Part shown: positions 40,544 to 51,321 of the stretch, piece after piece
Layout: each line of letters opens with the position of its first letter
How positions within the stretch are numbered: the first letter of the stretch is position 1
DNA from: Symsagittifera roscoffensis
Taxonomy: Eukaryota > Xenacoelomorpha > Acoela > Convolutidae
Direction: 5' to 3'
Assembly: GCF_963678635.1 (NCBI RefSeq)
Contig: NC_087064.1
Span: 53,524,684 to 53,588,683, forward strand
Length of the DNA: 64,000 bases
Program-made: the position numbers and the translations under genes
Notes under the pieces: model-generated
Told to the model about the DNA's origin: nothing
Seen by the model: only the letters and a program-made list of their open reading frames with translations
Database searches by the model: none

Positions 40544-42131
40544 GAAGCCAAGATGCTACAAAGACGAATCTGATGGCTGTATTGATACCTGGATAGAGGT
40601 AATGAAGCTGCATTTCGAGGAAGAGGACTTATCGGAGAGACAGGAATGCAGCGCGCTCACCAGCAACTTAGAAGGGACAGCCCTGAACTGTGTCATGGCC
40701 AAGAAGCAATATCAACGTGACACTGCTAAAAAAATCTTCGAAATCTTGTTAAACCGTTTCGGATCAGGGGTGCAGGGGCACCAGGCGATGATGCGCTTCG
40801 AGAAACGGAGGCAACGAGAAGATGAAACCATAGACAATTTTCTCGATGATTTGGAAATGCTGAGAAGACGCAGCCAACCGGATGAGTCAAACAGAAGGAT
40901 GAACCTGGCAGTAGTCTCAAAATTCATCGATGGTGTGAAAAATGATGAACTTCGTACGATGCTAGCAACTTATTACACACCACTATCAACTAATGCGCCA
41001 ACACCGGAGGAGTTGAGGCTCAAATCAAAGGAGTATCTTTTGTTGAAACCTCCTTCGAGATCTGGATATTACAAGAACAATTATGGCAATTTTAACAACG
41101 GACCAGCAAACCAAGGGAACAATTGGTACAAACCGAGGGATGATATGGACAAGAGACGCTCTTGTGCTAATTGCAGTTCAACAAACCATCATGTGTCAGC
41201 ATGCCCAGCTTACAAACAAGGCATGAAAGCAATAGGCTTTAGCCTCGAGGACGAAGATGCGTCAGAGTTGGACCATGAGGATTTCATGAGAGGAGTAATT
41301 GCGAAATTCGGCCCGAGATGTTTCGTTTGCAACTTGGAAGGTCATTTTAAATCAGATTGCATCCAAGACATGAAGAAGCTTTGTCAGGATCCAAGACATG
41401 AAGAAGCTTTGTCAGGAGTGAAATCCAGCAAGGCTCGACTTTTGAGTGAAGCGGAGGCACGCAAGAAGGATAAACCTCAAGAGCTGGCGGCAAAGAAGAT
41501 GCAAGCGGTAACAGAGAAGGCACATGAGCCGGAATCAGCAACTGCGGCTGACGACTTCAAGATTGATTATAAGGCAGCCGCAAGGGATGCTCTGAATAGA
41601 GTACAGCAGGAATTGGTGACAAAAGAGATCGAACAAAAAGTGAAACTTGAACTGGAAAATGAAAAACTTCAGGAGCAACTGAATACCTTCGAAGCAACGG
41701 AGTTCGAGGAAACTAAAGCACCAAGCAGTTTGAGCATGAAGCTTAATGTGATCTCCGGTCAGAGGTTCGGCATGGTGCCGCAAGGAAGCAAGATACAATC
41801 GATAATCTCAGTGGCTGGACATCAGGTGATCAGAAATCTGAGTGAACCATCCGAGTTCACTTTGATGCATTTGGACACATATGCAGATTATCTGAGGCAG
41901 GTGGAGCCACGCACCGAGTCCAGAGCTGTGCGAGCACTACTAACGACGGGTGGCCCTCGCATGAAGAAACTTCATGGACGATACCTAGAGGTCTATGGGC
42001 CGTATCAAGTAATGCTGAATGTGGATGGAATCAGTATTTACACCAGGACTTATGTAACAACAGATGATGACCAAATGGGGGCAGATCTATTTGGGAGAAG
42101 AGGAACTCAAAGTCCGCAGGATAGGCCATGA
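40530..42131 (+). CDS. gag: A2 gag, C-terminal part: capsid-type region and two zinc knuckles
   Basis: It continues gag in the next frame. TWIEVMKLHF, MAKKQYQRDTAKKIFEILL and FIDGVKNDELRTML form the retrotransposon gag domain. Two complete CCHC zinc knuckles follow: CANCSSTNHHVSAC and CFVCNLEGHFKSDC, which bind RNA. A Lys/Glu-rich region and KLNVISGQRFGM lead towards the protease. Near 42076-42080 the frame shifts again in a run of five G; B reads through the same place in one frame. A one-base gain in the G-run is the simplest explanation. The frame ends at 42131. Confidence 0.8.
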   Translation, partial: SPDFKKPRCYKDESDGCIDTWIEVMKLHFEEEDLSERQECSALTSNLEGTALNCVMAKKQYQRDTAKKIFEILLNRFGSGVQGHQAMMRFEKRRQREDETIDNFLDDLEMLRRRSQPDESNRRMNLAVVSKFIDGVKNDELRTMLATYYTPLSTNAPTPEELRLKSKEYLLLKPPSRSGYYKNNYGNFNNGPANQGNNWYKPRDDMDKRRSCANCSSTNHHVSACPAYKQGMKAIGFSLEDEDASELDHEDFMRGVIAKFGPRCFVCNLEGHFKSDCIQDMKKLCQDPRHEEALSGVKSSKARLLSEAEARKKDKPQELAAKKMQAVTEKAHEPESATAADDFKIDYKAAARDALNRVQQELVTKEIEQKVKLELENEKLQEQLNTFEATEFEETKAPSSLSMKLNVISGQRFGMVPQGSKIQSIISVAGHQVIRNLSEPSEFTLMHLDTYADYLRQVEPRTESRAVRALLTTGGPRMKKLHGRYLEVYGPYQVMLNVDGISIYTRTYVTTDDDQMGADLFGRRGTQSPQDRP

Positions 42132-45100
42132 CGCCATAATGGAACAAGACGCAGTACACATTGGGTATGAAGCAGATGTGACCGCACATCTGCTCGACAC
42201 CAACGGAACAAAAATCGGAGTCACAGGGCTTCTGGACACAGGAGCGGTGGTGAGTGTGATGCCGATAAAAACTTGGGAAAGAATGGGCTTCACGCGGGAA
42301 GATCTAATTCCAACGAATCTCCGACTGGCCGCCGCCAATCGAGGAGCTATCTACGTGGCCGGAAGAACACCAATAACGGTCCTCCACATGGGAGGACGGG
42401 ATCTTTGGATGAGCTTCCTGGTGGTAGAGAATCTGGACGACGTCGACCAATTCATCTTGGGCAGAGATTTTGTCAGGAATTTTGACGTGATGATTGACTT
42501 GAACAACGGTCTGATACGGATTAGAAACCCGGACCGAAAGTATGTTAAGAAACCAATTAATAGGATAATAACAGACGAAAACAAGGTACCAATTTTTTTG
42601 GATAGGAAAGTAAAATTACAACCAGGACAGGCTGTAGTAGCAATTTTTAGAATGAGAAATTTGAATTCGTTAAGTGATAGTATACAGGTTTGCTTAGTAC
42701 CGAATCCAAATAGTCAGAGTTCGGTGATTTTAGGCCGGAGCTTCTCGGTAACGCGAAACGGACTGTATGTCAGTGTGTTGTTGAACACACTGGACACCAT
42801 GGTTTCAATCCAGCGTGGAAAGAAGCTTGGCTACGCTTTGCCGATGAGGACCGACTATGAGGAGACACAAAACTTGAAGAAATATAGTGTGAAAGACTGT
42901 CCTTATCATGCCAATAAAGATAAAATTTTAAAGAGGATTAATGAATTAAAAACTATTCGTAAATTGTTTTCAATGAAATCCGAAACGGACGACGGCTTAT
43001 CAATCTGCTCGAATTTTCCGGAACGCCCCTCGTCATATGAACTGGAATCTGACAAACCGGTTTTGCCAGAGATAGAACATTTAAAAGGGAAAATAGGTGA
43101 GGGAGATTTCAAAAAATTACGGGACCTCCTAAATCGGAACGCAGATGTATTTTCAAAACATAAGGCGGATATCGGTTGCTGTAATTTCGTCGAACACGAA
43201 ATCGAACTAGAAGAAGGCGCCGTTCCCCATAGGGAAGGCGCAAGACGAATGACGCCACACAAATCGGAAGCGTGTCGAGCGGAGATAGAAATGTTGCTTG
43301 AATACGACATGATAGAACCCTCGAAATCGCCATGGGCGTGCGGAGTAGTAATGGCGAAAAAGAAAGGGGGGCAGCTTACATTTTGTTGCGACTTTCGTTA
43401 CTTGAACGCGGTAACGATTAAAGATGCGTACCCGATACCGCGAATAGACGAGAGCCTATCCAAACTTGGTGATGCAAAGTTCTTCACCACATTGGACTTG
43501 GGTTCTCCCCTCTGGCAGGTTCCTCTGCGAAAGAAGGACAGAGAGAAAACCGGATTCGCGTGCGATTTGGGGTTGTACCAGTGGAAGAGGATGCCCTTCG
43601 GCTTGTGCAATGCAACAGCAACTTTTCAAAGGCTGATGTCTCAGGCTTTGACAGGAGTGACCAAAAAGTACGGGAATCTCTTGATGTGCTACGTGGATGA
43701 CGTAGTCATAGCGACACCAACCCTGGAGGATCACATTGATCGACTCGATGAGGTCATCGGATGTATGAAAAGAGCAGGCTTGAAATGCAAACCATCGAAA
43801 TGTGAAATCCTTAGGGATTCGATCAAGTACCTGGGAAGAATGGTGGACAGGCATGGTGTGAGGCCAGATCCGGAAGCAGTAGAAGCAGTGATGACATGGA
43901 AAGCTCCAAGAACGGACACACAGCTCATGAGCTTCCTAGGGTTTGCCAATTACTACCGAGAATTCATAAAAGGATACGCGGACAAGGTGTACCCGATGCA
44001 GAAGCTGATGCGCAACAAGGGGAAGAAGTTCGAATGGAACGATGAGGCACAGGTTGCCTTCGAGAACATAAAGCGGGAACTGTGCGAAGCGCCAGTGCTG
44101 GGCATGCCTACAGAAAAGGGCATGTATGTTCTCGACACAGACGCATCGGTGGTGGCCATCTCAAGAATATTGCATCAAGAGCAAGAATGGAACGGAAGAA
44201 CAGTTCTCCGTCCCATTGCATACGGCAGCAAAGTCTTGAGTGACACAGAGATGAAATATGGCGCACCAAAAGCAGAAATGTTTGCAGTAGTCACCTTCGT
44301 GGAGAAGTACCGTGCATACTTGGGGAGCGCTCCCTTCAAGTTACGCGTAGACAACAGAGCGTTATCCTGGTTGAAGACCTACTCGATGGATCAGAGTTAT
44401 ATTGGTAGATGGATAGTAAGACTGGATGGCTACCATATGATAATCGAACATAGGATGCGTGATAAACACCAGAATGCTGACAGCCTCAGTAAGAAAACTG
44501 AGTTCTATGAAAGATTGGAGCAGAAGCAGGCCAATCAGGCGGAAGTAAAGGATGGATTCTCGTTTCTGGACAAAGAAACTTATGAAGCGCTTCCCTTAAC
44601 GAGATGGTTGGATAAGTCTGGACATCCAATTCCAGGGCATCCTGAGTTACCTGTAGAGAAAGCAGCCGAGATAAAGATCCTGTCAAGGGAGGACCCGGTC
44701 CCATTGGATCTGTTGCTGCGCTCGAACCTGGTCCAGCAAGAACTCTCTCGCATGAATATAAACAGCCTCTCATTTTTGGATAAAACGGTGCAAGTCACAC
44801 CCCAAGTGATGCGGATGCTGGGTGGATTGTTAGAAAGAGAAGTGACCAGAGATAACCCCGAGTGGACAGCAGCAGTGGCATCGCTAACAGTCAGAGAGAA
44901 AGTGAAGATCATGCCGTCCAGACGACAGCACGAAGAGAACGAGAGGGATTGTAGGACAATAGTTCAGCAACTAGTATCCTCAATACCCCAAGAGATTTTA
45001 AATAGTACTTCATACGGACAGAAAGAACAGGAGAGCGGCAAGCAAAAGAAAACCGTCACCTTTGTGGACCGGGATAAAGAGGGTGAAGTTGTAGAACAAA

Positions 45101-48100
45101 ATTTGCTGCAAGACTATTTGTCCGGGGAGAAGGATAAGGAGAAAAACCAGCGATCACAAGATCAACACCCGGGACAAGTGAATTGGTCCGGGGAGTCCGA
45201 GATAGACGAGAAAATTCCTGATGAGAAACAGGACCTGGAGAACAAGGTTTTGTCCGGGGAGTTCAGATGGATGCGAAGGAAATACAGACATGATCTGGAG
45301 GAGCGTGCAGTCTCCAGCACAACACCTTCGACGGATGATGAATCCCGAAACTCAGGAATGGATACCTATTCCGACAGGAATTCGACCTCGGGATCGGAAC
45401 TGTCAGAACTAGCGATACACACGCTACTAGTGGAAACTCGGGCAAAGGACCTGGACAGAGAAGTGTACCAGGATCCTGACAGTGATCGCTACCTAATACC
45501 AAGCGAAAGAGTCTTTGACAACGCAGCGGATGACTTAGAAACGATAGCGGTATCGAAACGTTCGATAAGCCTGTTGCCGCAGAAAGAGGTAGTCAGGACT
45601 GATCTTCAGCCGTTTCAGCAAGAAACACGACCGTTGGCGAAGATTTGGTGCGTTAAGATGGAAGAAGACACACATCAGCCGAACGAGCTGAATAGTCAGA
45701 TGAGAGTCATGAAGACGTACTTGAAGGCGAGATACAGACTCTCGGACCTTCTAAGGGCGCAGAGAAATGATCGCATGACAAGCAACCTAAAAAGGTGGAT
45801 AGAAAACGGTGCACCTGACAAAGGTGACCTGGAAGAAGACAGCTATAGGATCCTGAGACAATACTTCATGCAGAAGGAGGGAAGATTATATCTGAACAAG
45901 GACGGGATCGTGGCTTGCAGGAGAAGAGAAGAAGACAAGGTCTTATACAAATATAACGCGATAGTGTTGCCGCAACTCTATCAGACAGAACTATTATTCA
46001 GGTCGCATGATCAGATGGGCCATCAAGGGATCGACAAAGTGTATCAGAGGATCCTGAAGCGCTTTGAGTGGCCTGGGATGAAAAAGGCATGCGAGAAATG
46101 GGTGACAGCATGTCTGTCATGCCAACAGGTCAAGGATCCTAGGAAGTTGCGATTTCCTTTACAATCAATTGAGTCGTCTGAATTCAACGAGGTGGTGCAG
46201 ATAGATCACCAGAAGATATGCATGACAGACAGCGGTTACAACCAAGTCTTGGTCATGATAGATCACTTCACGAAGTATGCAGAGGCCGTGCCCTGCATAA
46301 CTGCCTCGGCGGAAGAGACATGCGACCACCTGATCAATACGTGGATAGCAAGACATGGTTGTCCAATGACGTTTCAATCGGACAATGGAACGGCTTTCGT
46401 AGGCGAGCTTACGAAAGAGCTTATGAGACGGTCACAAGTCGCTCAGGCTCACTCCACGACATACCACCCTCAGACGAATGGCTTGGTGGAAAGACAGAAT
46501 AGAACGTTAGTGTCGATGCTGAGGGTATATTGTTCCAGGTACATGACCGATTGGGACAGATACCTTCCACAGGTGATGGGAGCTTATAATAGCACGCAAC
46601 ACTCCACCACTGGAGTCAGTCCACACATGATGCTGACGGGACACGAGAAGTCTTTACCCTTGACATTCTTCTACCCAGAGTATGAGGGAAAGAAAACATC
46701 TCCACAGGTTTACGTAAGGGATGTGATCAGACGTCAACAGGAGTTGAACGATCTGTGTAGACGAAATACTCAGCAAGCACAGGCAAGGCAAAAGAAAAGA
46801 TTCGACAAGAAAGCAGCTGGCGCAAAAGCTTACTCGGTGGGAGACTATGTATGGGTATTTCAGAACGTTATACCACCGAAAGGGACAAAGAAACTTCTAA
46901 AGAAATGGAGGGGACCCTTCATGATTACGGAGGTACACCAGGAGGGACGCTTTTATAGACTGAGTACTGGCCGAGCCGCCCACTACGAGAACATCAAGCC
47001 ACACAATCCATCGACAGAAGACTGGTGTATACCTGCAGACATGGAAGAAGGGGATTATCTAATGATGGATCCTGCTTGTGAGGTCAATGAAAAAGGCACC
47101 AGGGAGAAGAACGATGGAAACGAAGTCGTAGAGGAAGGTACGGATACACCATTGGACCTGGATCCAAACGAACAGATCGAAGCGGACGATGAAACCTTGC
47201 CCTACGCAGAGGAAGATTGGCAGGATTCCGAACAGACAGAGGTTCCCAAGAACATGGAACCAGATCTTCCGTTCACGATGCAGACTCGTCAGAAAGACGG
47301 GACGAGACCAAGAAAGAAATACAATCCTTACGGTGACGACTTTGTAGTGGAGAGGATAGATCTAAAGAAAATAGTGGAGGAAGTAGTGGGTTTAGAGGAA
47401 ATAACCGTGTCACAGGACATTGACATAGTCGATGATCACAACGATGAGTGGGTTGACGACTGGTCGAAACCCGAGGTGGAGTTCGACGATGAGCAACAGC
47501 AGTCAAATGAACAAGACCTGACGAACCTGCGTGTCTTAGAGTGGCTGAACGACATGACATCAAACCCTGAAAAGACCAGCGTTACGATTCAAGACGTAGA
47601 TCGCGAAAGCGCGAAATACATTAAGACCGAACGAGATGATCCTTCCTGGGCTGCCCAGGAAGGAAAACTTCTCATTCCAGCTTCTAATCTTGACTTAATA
47701 CCCGGTATGCGATCGACGGGGACGCCGATGGATATTTTTGTCCGGGGAGTGGGGGTAGGACTTACCCACACTGAAAACTTGATAATAAAAAAATTGAGAA
47801 TAGCAAGAGAAACAGGAAACTTAGAAGCAGAAACAGGCGAAGAACCTAAGAAACCTGATATAGGCAGGGTAGTTGAGTCATCTTTTAATTTACCAAATGA
47901 ATATTCTAGTAACATAATACTAACAGACAGTGATTTCATACTCACAAACAGAACATGTGCGATAGCAATCACCGCAGACATGAGTTTTAGGACAGCGTTA
48001 GCGGCAGATTTTAAGAGGGAATATAAAAACGTGGAATTCCTTTGGAAGCAAAGACCAGGGATAGGGGGCGTAGCAGCCTTACCCCCGGCGGTGTCGCAAA

Positions 48101-48360
48101 TACCGGGAAAGTACTTATGCTTCCTGGTAACGAGGGCGACAGAGAAGCAGCACGTGGACCCAGAAAATCTAGTCTTGTCTTTGACGAGGCTGAGGGACTT
48201 CCTTGTGGAAATGGACGTGAAGGAGCTTTCGCTTCCAGTGTACGATCCAAATAGAGGAAGACTGCATCCTCGGGAATTGTACGCGCTTGTACACGTGATA
48301 TTCTCTGATACGAACATACAAGTATATCTACATAAGAAATATTATTTAAGTATAGGCTGA
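42076..48360 (+). CDS. pol: A2 pol: protease, RT, RNase H, integrase, macro-like domain
   Basis: The open frame runs from 42064; homology with B begins at about 42076, so no native start is expected. Order by nucleotide: retropepsin DTGA near 42236; RT with LDLGSPLWQ (near 43495) and YVDD (near 43690); RNase H DTDAS (near 44137) and RVDNRAL; acidic region with LSGE repeats (45119-45261); integrase HDQMGHQG...CLSCQQ (near 46005-46130) and DDE residues in VQIDHQ, FQSDNG and LVERQNR; GPF element; acidic linker; macro-like domain (about 47930-48350). All catalytic motifs of RT, RNase H and IN look intact. The region missing from the B RT is present. Confidence 0.9.
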   Translation, partial: WGQIYLGEEELKVRRIGHDAIMEQDAVHIGYEADVTAHLLDTNGTKIGVTGLLDTGAVVSVMPIKTWERMGFTREDLIPTNLRLAAANRGAIYVAGRTPITVLHMGGRDLWMSFLVVENLDDVDQFILGRDFVRNFDVMIDLNNGLIRIRNPDRKYVKKPINRIITDENKVPIFLDRKVKLQPGQAVVAIFRMRNLNSLSDSIQVCLVPNPNSQSSVILGRSFSVTRNGLYVSVLLNTLDTMVSIQRGKKLGYALPMRTDYEETQNLKKYSVKDCPYHANKDKILKRINELKTIRKLFSMKSETDDGLSICSNFPERPSSYELESDKPVLPEIEHLKGKIGEGDFKKLRDLLNRNADVFSKHKADIGCCNFVEHEIELEEGAVPHREGARRMTPHKSEACRAEIEMLLEYDMIEPSKSPWACGVVMAKKKGGQLTFCCDFRYLNAVTIKDAYPIPRIDESLSKLGDAKFFTTLDLGSPLWQVPLRKKDREKTGFACDLGLYQWKRMPFGLCNATATFQRLMSQALTGVTKKYGNLLMCYVDDVVIATPTLEDHIDRLDEVIGCMKRAGLKCKPSKCEILRDSIKYLGRMVDRHGVRPDPEAVEAVMTWKAPRTDTQLMSFLGFANYYREFIKGYADKVYPMQKLMRNKGKKFEWNDEAQVAFENIKRELCEAPVLGMPTEKGMYVLDTDASVVAISRILHQEQEWNGRTVLRPIAYGSKVLSDTEMKYGAPKAEMFAVVTFVEKYRAYLGSAPFKLRVDNRALSWLKTYSMDQSYIGRWIVRLDGYHMIIEHRMRDKHQNADSLSKKTEFYERLEQKQANQAEVKDGFSFLDKETYEALPLTRWLDKSGHPIPGHPELPVEKAAEIKILSREDPVPLDLLLRSNLVQQELSRMNINSLSFLDKTVQVTPQVMRMLGGLLEREVTRDNPEWTAAVASLTVREKVKIMPSRRQHEENERDCRTIVQQLVSSIPQEILNSTSYGQKEQESGKQKKTVTFVDRDKEGEVVEQNLLQDYLSGEKDKEKNQRSQDQHPGQVNWSGESEIDEKIPDEKQDLENKVLSGEFRWMRRKYRHDLEERAVSSTTPSTDDESRNSGMDTYSDRNSTSGSELSELAIHTLLVETRAKDLDREVYQDPDSDRYLIPSERVFDNAADDLETIAVSKRSISLLPQKEVVRTDLQPFQQETRPLAKIWCVKMEEDTHQPNELNSQMRVMKTYLKARYRLSDLLRAQRNDRMTSNLKRWIENGAPDKGDLEEDSYRILRQYFMQKEGRLYLNKDGIVACRRREEDKVLYKYNAIVLPQLYQTELLFRSHDQMGHQGIDKVYQRILKRFEWPGMKKACEKWVTACLSCQQVKDPRKLRFPLQSIESSEFNEVVQIDHQKICMTDSGYNQVLVMIDHFTKYAEAVPCITASAEETCDHLINTWIARHGCPMTFQSDNGTAFVGELTKELMRRSQVAQAHSTTYHPQTNGLVERQNRTLVSMLRVYCSRYMTDWDRYLPQVMGAYNSTQHSTTGVSPHMMLTGHEKSLPLTFFYPEYEGKKTSPQVYVRDVIRRQQELNDLCRRNTQQAQARQKKRFDKKAAGAKAYSVGDYVWVFQNVIPPKGTKKLLKKWRGPFMITEVHQEGRFYRLSTGRAAHYENIKPHNPSTEDWCIPADMEEGDYLMMDPACEVNEKGTREKNDGNEVVEEGTDTPLDLDPNEQIEADDETLPYAEEDWQDSEQTEVPKNMEPDLPFTMQTRQKDGTRPRKKYNPYGDDFVVERIDLKKIVEEVVGLEEITVSQDIDIVDDHNDEWVDDWSKPEVEFDDEQQQSNEQDLTNLRVLEWLNDMTSNPEKTSVTIQDVDRESAKYIKTERDDPSWAAQEGKLLIPASNLDLIPGMRSTGTPMDIFVRGVGVGLTHTENLIIKKLRIARETGNLEAETGEEPKKPDIGRVVESSFNLPNEYSSNIILTDSDFILTNRTCAIAITADMSFRTALAADFKREYKNVEFLWKQRPGIGGVAALPPAVSQIPGKYLCFLVTRATEKQHVDPENLVLSLTRLRDFLVEMDVKELSLPVYDPNRGRLHPRELYALVHVIFSDTNIQVYLHKKYYLSIG
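45119..45261 (+). repeat. TGTCCGGGGAG repeats in A2 pol, 66-nt period
   Basis: Copies start at 45119, 45185 (first base G) and 45251, exactly 66 nt apart, and read L/W-SGE. B has a 42-nt period in the homologous region. Confidence 0.8.
47709..47797 (+). promoter_or_regulatory. Nucleotide-conserved purine-rich block (A2 copy)
   Basis: It is identical to 602-690. TGTCCGGGGAG starts at 47739. Confidence 0.5.
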
Positions 48361-48750
48361 GTGATGTGCGAAAGAGTGTTAGGCCAAAGACCAAGTTGCA
48401 TGTAATATGTGATATGTGTGTTATGTTATGTTATGTTATGTGTTAGGTTATTAAGATCATGGGTAAGTAGGCGTTAGTGACCATGAACAAATAAATGACG
48501 ATCTTGGGAATAGATCCAAAGTTTGGACTGTCCAATCTTAGGTCGAATTTCAAAATTTTAGAAACCAATTGATTTTAATAAATTTTAGGATGAATATCTT
48601 TTTATCTGAACTGTTTTAAGCAAATTTTAACGATATATGTTAAGGTGAAACTGACAAGTGTGACATTCGTGATTTCTTTTCTAGATCCTGATTGATCATT
48701 TAAATTGCTCACTTGAGTCAAAGAATCGAATCAAACTTGAAAAGAATAGA
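48361..48750 (+). other. Noncoding gap between pol and ORF2 (A2) with candidate splice acceptor
   Basis: It is the counterpart of 1254-1649, with one more TTATG repeat unit. TTTCTTTTCTAG ends at 48684. Confidence 0.6.
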
Positions 48751-50448
48751 ATGGACAACTTCAACCTGGATGAATTGATGGACCTGGCAGAGGCATATGT
48801 AGGACCGATGGTAGATGCGATCTATCGTCGGCTGATCGAACGAGACTTCGCTCTGGAGGACCCAGAGGTGGTCATGTTGCTGACCGCCCTGATCAACATC
48901 TTGGGGCACCACAACCGTGGGGACCGCCCCACGGAAGTCCTGTTGATGGCAGCATATGGAGAAAGAGGAGTACTAGACCGCCCGAACATGAGAGTGATGA
49001 GGTGGAGAAACGGGGCTCTCTCAGGGAGTGACTTGGCGAATGAGCCTGGATTGGGAAGTTCTAGGACTTACCAACCAGGTGAGATGCCAATGCCCTCCAA
49101 GCCCAAACCTGGGCTGACGAGAATGCATCGGGAGATGAACAGCGAGGCGACCTCGTCTGGTTCACCACTGAGAGCAGCTGTGCCACCAAAAAGGGCGAAA
49201 GTAACGCAGAAGGTTCAGACGAACGAAACCATACAAGATCTGGACGAGATGAACGATCAACTGAGAAGTACGAAGAAGGAGTTAGACGATATGACGAAGA
49301 CCATGCTGGCGATGGAGGAAGACCGGGACATGTGGAGAAAGTTGTTTGAAGACTGCAACAAAAAGCAGGGTCAAGAGATCGAACGCTTAAGGCAGGAATA
49401 CAAAGAGCGATCGGAACAGGCGGCGTTGACAACGGCCATTGAGAAAGTGATACCTGCAAGGGATATTCCTCGTGGGCAGTCCCCGATGGAGCTCTTGACA
49501 CCTCGAGAAATGAGTCAAACAACGGAGACACGGCTTCCAGCAGAGACGAACCGAGTAACAATCCCGGATCCTAGTGACACCTTGGGTGATCCCGTCGTAG
49601 AACAGACAGTGAGAAAACTGATAGAGACAGCTGGACGATTGGTCGCTAACAAGAATGCACCAGGTTCCGGGGTGACTGCACCCTATGGAACGATTGACGA
49701 TACGGGCAGAGTACAACTCTCCCAGACAGTAATCAGACAAGGGATGAGTAACGTGACACCACTCATGGGGAACTCGAGAATCCCAGAGAGGAAAGTAAGG
49801 AAGATGCCAGCGAAGAAAGTGTCTCGTGTAATAGACGTGCAGAAGAATAATCAATTGAAGTATAATTTCACGGGAGTTCCGGAGACAGATCCGAGGGCCT
49901 GCTTCAATCGAGCTACCTGGAGCCCGGCTGTGAACCTGCAGCAACCACCACTCGGGACATCTCACCTGATATTGGGAGACAGCTTAGTCAGAGTGCTGTC
50001 GAATTTGAGGACCTCATGGGTCACCACGGTGATGGCCTTTGGAGGCGCGACGATTGCCCAATTATATCGCATGGTGGAGCTGATGAATCCAGGGAAGATA
50101 CCCAATGTGATGATCTTAGTTGGGACGAATGATATCTCCAGAGGATCAGATGAGCAGGAAGCACTGTGGGAATCAATGATGGTGTGTTTGAACACTACTC
50201 TCTGGCAGAAGTTCAGTTGCGCGGTACTGACCGTTTGCACGGTGCCAATGAACGCAAGAAGCCTGACAGCATCAGGAAGAAGGCACAACGAGGGAGTCAT
50301 GAGATGGAACAACATCTTGAGAAACCTAGCAAATCGAAATGCCGGAAGAATGATCCTCATGGACATTGAACATGAATTGAGAGCCATGGATCAAGCCAGA
50401 CTGACCACAGATGGCATCCACTTCGACAGTGTCGAAGGACAAGCTTGA
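48751..50448 (+). pseudogene. A2 ORF2, first part: SGNH hydrolase ending at premature TGA
   Basis: It codes for 565 aa, nearly identical to A1 ORF2. GDS (409-411), GTND (458-461) and DGIHF (554-558) are all present, so the catalytic residues precede the stop. TGA at 50446-50448 replaces the TGG of A1 at codon 566, a G-to-A change. The truncated protein would lack the last helix of the SGNH fold and the C-terminal domain. Confidence 0.85.
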
Positions 50449-51309
50449 TTGAATCGAGTCTTCCAAGAACGGTTGGATGAGCTGGAAGCAGAACTCTTTG
50501 ACACAGGAGTGCTGAAGGAAGAGGGAACGGTGAGTGATACGGTGATCACCACCTTTGTGCCTCCTAACCTGGAAACACGCTTGGGTACGGTCCCAGCCGT
50601 CACAAATTACCGGCAACAAAGCTCCAGTGAACCAGGTCGAAGAACAGACGTACAGGATCGGTTGGGAGAAGCACCGATGAGGAGGACAATTCATCCTAGG
50701 AGAAGGATAGGACCTGTCAACCAACCAATCGAGGAAGTAGCAGGCACATCTAGATCGGAGACTAGATCGGAGACGACGAGTACCAGTCGAGAGGAGAGAC
50801 CGAGCAGAGGCTCATTGATGTGGTCGCGATCCATACCGTCTCCTTGGCATATATACAAAGACGAACTAATGAAGCTACAGAGAGTGAGCTTCATCGAAGA
50901 TGCAAGGAGGATGCTGAATGGAGCGACGCTATCCGTCAGCAGATTGTACTCGATAACCGGCGTAGACTGGTTGATAGCCGCTAGCATAAATTTCAGCTCC
51001 ACGACGGCCTTGAGATTTGCCGACTTGGAGGGACTGCCCTCCAACAACACAATAGGACCTGTGAATGCAAGACCGTTGCAAGATGTGAGATTGAACCATG
51101 ATGAGAGGAATCGTGAAGAAAGGCCAGGAAGATTCCTGACGGCGAGAGCGCCGATTGGACAACACGTAAAGATATTTAGGCAATTGACGACACCACCTGG
51201 TCATGTGAAGGAGAGAGTGTACCCAAAACTCGTGAACCAAGAGGGTGATGCCCAGAGATATGGCGGATTGACAGCGATAAAGAAAGATGAGACCATCTTC
51301 GCCGCCTAA
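50449..51309 (+). pseudogene. A2 ORF2, second part after the premature stop
   Basis: It continues the same frame for 286 codons and matches A1 ORF2 residues 567-854 with two codons missing near 50876 (A1 LDLQR, here LQR). No credible start exists, so it would need readthrough. It ends TAA, 12 nt before ORF3, as in A1. Confidence 0.85.
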
Positions 51310-51321
51310 GACAAAGCAGAG

